This document shows, piece after piece, positions 3,888 to 5,233 of a stretch of DNA of 5,233 bases (its first letter is position 1; every line of letters begins with the position of its first letter). Made by a program: the position numbers and the translations under genes. The notes under the pieces are model-generated. The model searched no databases. It was not told the DNA's origin and was given only the letters and a program-made list of their open reading frames with translations. This DNA comes from an uncultured Ruminococcus sp. (GTDB taxonomy: Bacteria; Bacillota; Clostridia; UBA1212; UBA1255). Location: contig CACZOW010000356.1 in NCBI GenBank assembly GCA_902782885.1, forward strand, positions 1 through 5,233, written 5' to 3'.

Positions 3888-5233
3888 CGACGGAAAAGTC
3901 AGGCGGCGGACAACGGCTCCGCGGCCGGAAGAAAGGAACCCAACATGGACTTGCAGACCCCGAACAACAACAGCCGCGCAGAGATCGCGGGCATTTCCGG
4001 ACCGATCGTTGACGTCCAGTTCCCGGAAGACGCCGTGCTGCCCAAAATACGTGAAAAACTGACCGTGAACACCGCGGATGGCCGGTGGGAACGCGTCATG
4101 GAAGTGGCGCAGCACCTGCGCGGCCACACGGTGCGCTGCATCATGCTGGGCCCGAGCGAGGGGCTGTGCAGGGGATTGCCCGTTAAAGCATCCGGTACGT
4201 CCATCGACGTGCCCGTAGGCAGCTGCGTGCTGGGCCGGATGTTCGGCGGCCTCGGGGAACCGCTGGACGGCGGCGCGCCGCTCCGGAGCGAGGACGGGTA
4301 CGTGCGAAAAAGCATCTATTACCCCGCGCCGCAGTATACCGAGCGGCAGACTTCCGAAGAGATCCTCGAGACGGGCATAAAAGTCATTGACCTGCTGGCG
4401 CCGTATACGAAGGGCGGAAAGATCGGTCTGTTCGGCGGCGCGGGCGTCGGCAAGACGGTGCTGATCCAGGAGCTGATGCACAATATTGCCGCCGTGCACA
4501 ACGGCTATTCCGTGTTTGCGGGCGTCGGCGAACGCAGCCGCGAAGGCAACGACCTCTGGCTGGAAATGAAGGAGAGCGGCGTTATTGACAACACTGCCAT
4601 GGTGTTCGGACAGATGAACGAGGCGCCGGGCGTGCGTATGCGCGTTGCCCTCGCCGGCCTGCGCATGGCGGAACACTTCCGCGACGAAGAGCATAAAGAC
4701 GTGCTGCTGTTTGTTGACAATATATTCCGGTTCATCCAGGCGGGCAGCGAGATCTCGACGCTGCTGGGCCGCATGCCTTCGGCGGTGGGTTACCAGCCCA
4801 CGCTGGCCAATGAGCTGGGCGAACTGGAAGAGCGCATCGCCTCCACCAAAAACGGCTCCGTCACCTCCGTCCAGGCCGTGTACGTACCCGCCGACGACCT
4901 GACCGATCCGGCGCCGGCAACGATCTTCTCGCATCTGGATGCCACGACTGTGCTCAGCCGGAAGATCGCCGAACAGGGCATATATCCCGCCGTGGATCCG
5001 CTGGAGTCAACGTCCCGCATCCTCGAACCCGAAGTGGTCGGCGCCGCGCATTACGAGACCGCGCGCCGTGTTCAGGAAACGCTGGAGCGCTACCGGGAAC
5101 TGCAGGATATCATCGCGATCCTGGGCATGGACGAGCTGAGCGACGAGGACAAACGCACCGTCTACCGCGCCCGCAAGATCCAGCGCTTCCTGTCGCAGCC
5201 CTTTACCGTGGCGGAGAAATTCACCGGCACGCC
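3027..5233 (+). CDS. atpG-atpD: Uninterrupted gamma-beta reading frame of ATP synthase (3' truncated by window)
   Basis: One frame is open from the ATG at 3027 through the window end, 735 complete codons without a stop. Residues 1-287 are subunit gamma, the central rotor shaft. Residues 288-306 are a hydrophilic linker rich in Arg, Lys, Ala, Gly, Ser and Asn. Residues 307-735 are subunit beta, the catalytic subunit, lacking its last ~40 residues. I translated the junction codon by codon. The other two forward frames are also open there, first closing at 4010-4012 and 4060-4062, inside beta. So a simple one-base indel in the assembly would not restore a normal gamma stop; a substitution error (for example in CGA at 3888 or CAG at 3900) could. 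Beta has its own ribosome site, so the locus may yield free beta, a fused gamma-beta, or both. Gamma is one per enzyme and beta three, which makes an obligatory fusion hard to assemble. Confidence 0.85.
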   Translation, partial: MAEKAAIKLRMKSIAETKKITDAMYMTSSVKMRRARSGVDKTKPYFNALREEIGSLLHYLPANEHPYFRVGNSAASRAAMLVITSDTGLAGSYNHTVIKEAEKLLMAQPDLQLFVIGEYGRQFFISHKRPLRESFLYSSEMPTIREAQKICAELLRDYDAGEFERIDILYTDYHSGRAGECRRIRLLPLSEAQFYYSDTEEALFGKEFLPDPMRLITEIIPSYLTGYIYGALVDSYCNEQESRMKAMQSAGENAEEMLRRLRLHYNSLRQAEITEEISEISSGAKALRRKSQAADNGSAAGRKEPNMDLQTPNNNSRAEIAGISGPIVDVQFPEDAVLPKIREKLTVNTADGRWERVMEVAQHLRGHTVRCIMLGPSEGLCRGLPVKASGTSIDVPVGSCVLGRMFGGLGEPLDGGAPLRSEDGYVRKSIYYPAPQYTERQTSEEILETGIKVIDLLAPYTKGGKIGLFGGAGVGKTVLIQELMHNIAAVHNGYSVFAGVGERSREGNDLWLEMKESGVIDNTAMVFGQMNEAPGVRMRVALAGLRMAEHFRDEEHKDVLLFVDNIFRFIQAGSEISTLLGRMPSAVGYQPTLANELGELEERIASTKNGSVTSVQAVYVPADDLTDPAPATIFSHLDATTVLSRKIAEQGIYPAVDPLESTSRILEPEVVGAAHYETARRVQETLERYRELQDIIAILGMDELSDEDKRTVYRARKIQRFLSQPFTVAEKFTGT
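3888..3944 (+). other. Linker between gamma and beta, containing the beta ribosome site
   Basis: Nineteen in-frame codons separate the last gamma-homologous residue from the beta Met. The encoded stretch is hydrophilic (three Arg, two Lys, four Ala, two Gly, two Ser and two Asn among them), without predicted helix-breaking except one Pro near the end. In ordinary operons this would be the untranslated gap between atpG and atpD. It therefore reads like a former intergenic spacer that lost its stop codon, or like a flexible tether. Confidence 0.75.
3934..3938 (+). promoter_or_regulatory. Internal Shine-Dalgarno for beta
   Basis: AGGAA, within GAAAGGAA, lies about 6-7 bases before the ATG at 3945. 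Its quality matches the other starts of the operon even though it lies inside an open reading frame, suggesting that beta is (or recently was) initiated independently. Confidence 0.75.
3945..5233 (+). CDS. atpD: ATP synthase F1 subunit beta from its internal start (3' truncated by window)
   Basis: This is the catalytic subunit, which makes or hydrolyses ATP at its interface with alpha. In beta numbering from Met 3945, the N-terminal barrel begins at about residue 13 (IAGISGPIVDVQFPEDAVLP). Walker A GGAGVGKT is at 164-171 with Lys170. The general-base glutamate is Glu196 in GERSREGNDLW. Walker B is LLFVDNIFRF with Asp258. The STLLGRMPSAVGYQPTL segment, VYVPADDLTDPAP, and the catch-loop-region DELSDED (396-402, DELSEED in E. 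coli) follow. The frame leaves the window after residue 429 of roughly 465. About 15 residues precede the point where E. coli beta starts to align, giving a slightly long polar N-terminus. Every catalytic motif in view is intact. It lies in the same frame as atpG without an intervening stop; I keep this start because of the ribosome site and the family boundary. atpC would be expected downstream. Confidence 0.92.
   Translation, partial: MDLQTPNNNSRAEIAGISGPIVDVQFPEDAVLPKIREKLTVNTADGRWERVMEVAQHLRGHTVRCIMLGPSEGLCRGLPVKASGTSIDVPVGSCVLGRMFGGLGEPLDGGAPLRSEDGYVRKSIYYPAPQYTERQTSEEILETGIKVIDLLAPYTKGGKIGLFGGAGVGKTVLIQELMHNIAAVHNGYSVFAGVGERSREGNDLWLEMKESGVIDNTAMVFGQMNEAPGVRMRVALAGLRMAEHFRDEEHKDVLLFVDNIFRFIQAGSEISTLLGRMPSAVGYQPTLANELGELEERIASTKNGSVTSVQAVYVPADDLTDPAPATIFSHLDATTVLSRKIAEQGIYPAVDPLESTSRILEPEVVGAAHYETARRVQETLERYRELQDIIAILGMDELSDEDKRTVYRARKIQRFLSQPFTVAEKFTGT

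Noticed and set aside
3566..4012. Plus-strand open frame overlapping the gamma end and linker
   Set aside because: It is out of phase with gamma and beta, and Arg/Ala-rich low-complexity translation. I used it only to show that this frame lacks a stop near the junction until 4012.
3867..4934. Long minus-strand open frame of 355 codons opposite gamma-beta
   Set aside because: It is antisense to conserved beta coding sequence with all catalytic motifs on the plus strand. The His/Arg/Ala-rich translation is typical of a GC-rich shadow frame, and there is no ribosome site or family resemblance.
1..5233. N-ATPase or V/A-type ATPase instead of an ordinary F-type
   Set aside because: N-ATPase operons start with beta and epsilon and carry atpQ and atpR; V/A-types have different catalytic and stalk subunits. 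The order B-E-F-A-G-D and the motifs seen here are classical F-type.

Overview
The window is the middle of a plus-strand F-type ATP synthase operon, cut at both ends. The order is atpB (3' end only), atpE, atpF, a long atpA, then one open frame holding atpG followed by atpD and running off the right edge. Intervals are short (19, 30, -4 and 50 bases) and each start has a purine-rich Shine-Dalgarno. I see no promoter or terminator, so one polycistronic transcript is likely. The base composition is GC-rich. The strong ribosome sites and the c subunit with a signal-peptide-like leader fit a GC-rich anaerobic bacterium, perhaps a clostridial (Firmicutes) lineage. That placement is a guess and nothing here proves it.

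Membrane part (1-1183): the last 79 residues of subunit a, a 126-residue subunit c and a 170-residue subunit b. Subunit c has an apparent signal peptide and an Ala/Ser-rich packing motif in place of the usual glycine motif. These proteins form the ion channel, the rotor ring and the peripheral stalk.

Catalytic part (1180-5233): two things depart from the textbook order BEFHAGDC. First, there is no separate atpH (subunit delta). A segment resembling the C-terminal domain of delta is instead fused to the N-terminus of subunit alpha (598 residues against about 505-513 normally). The delta N-terminal helical domain, which normally docks on alpha, is missing. Second, gamma (287 residues of homology) has no stop codon. 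Its frame runs through a 19-residue hydrophilic linker directly into beta. The beta Met has its own good Shine-Dalgarno, so free beta can probably also be made.

Taken at face value, both a stator protein and the rotor shaft are covalently joined to hexamer subunits. That raises stoichiometry problems (1 delta and 1 gamma against 3 alpha and 3 beta), which internal translation starts could solve. All catalytic motifs in alpha and beta that can be seen are intact, so this is a working-looking enzyme and not a decaying one. The reading frames were translated by hand; family comparisons are from memory of E. coli, Ilyobacter and Bacillus sequences, without any database search.
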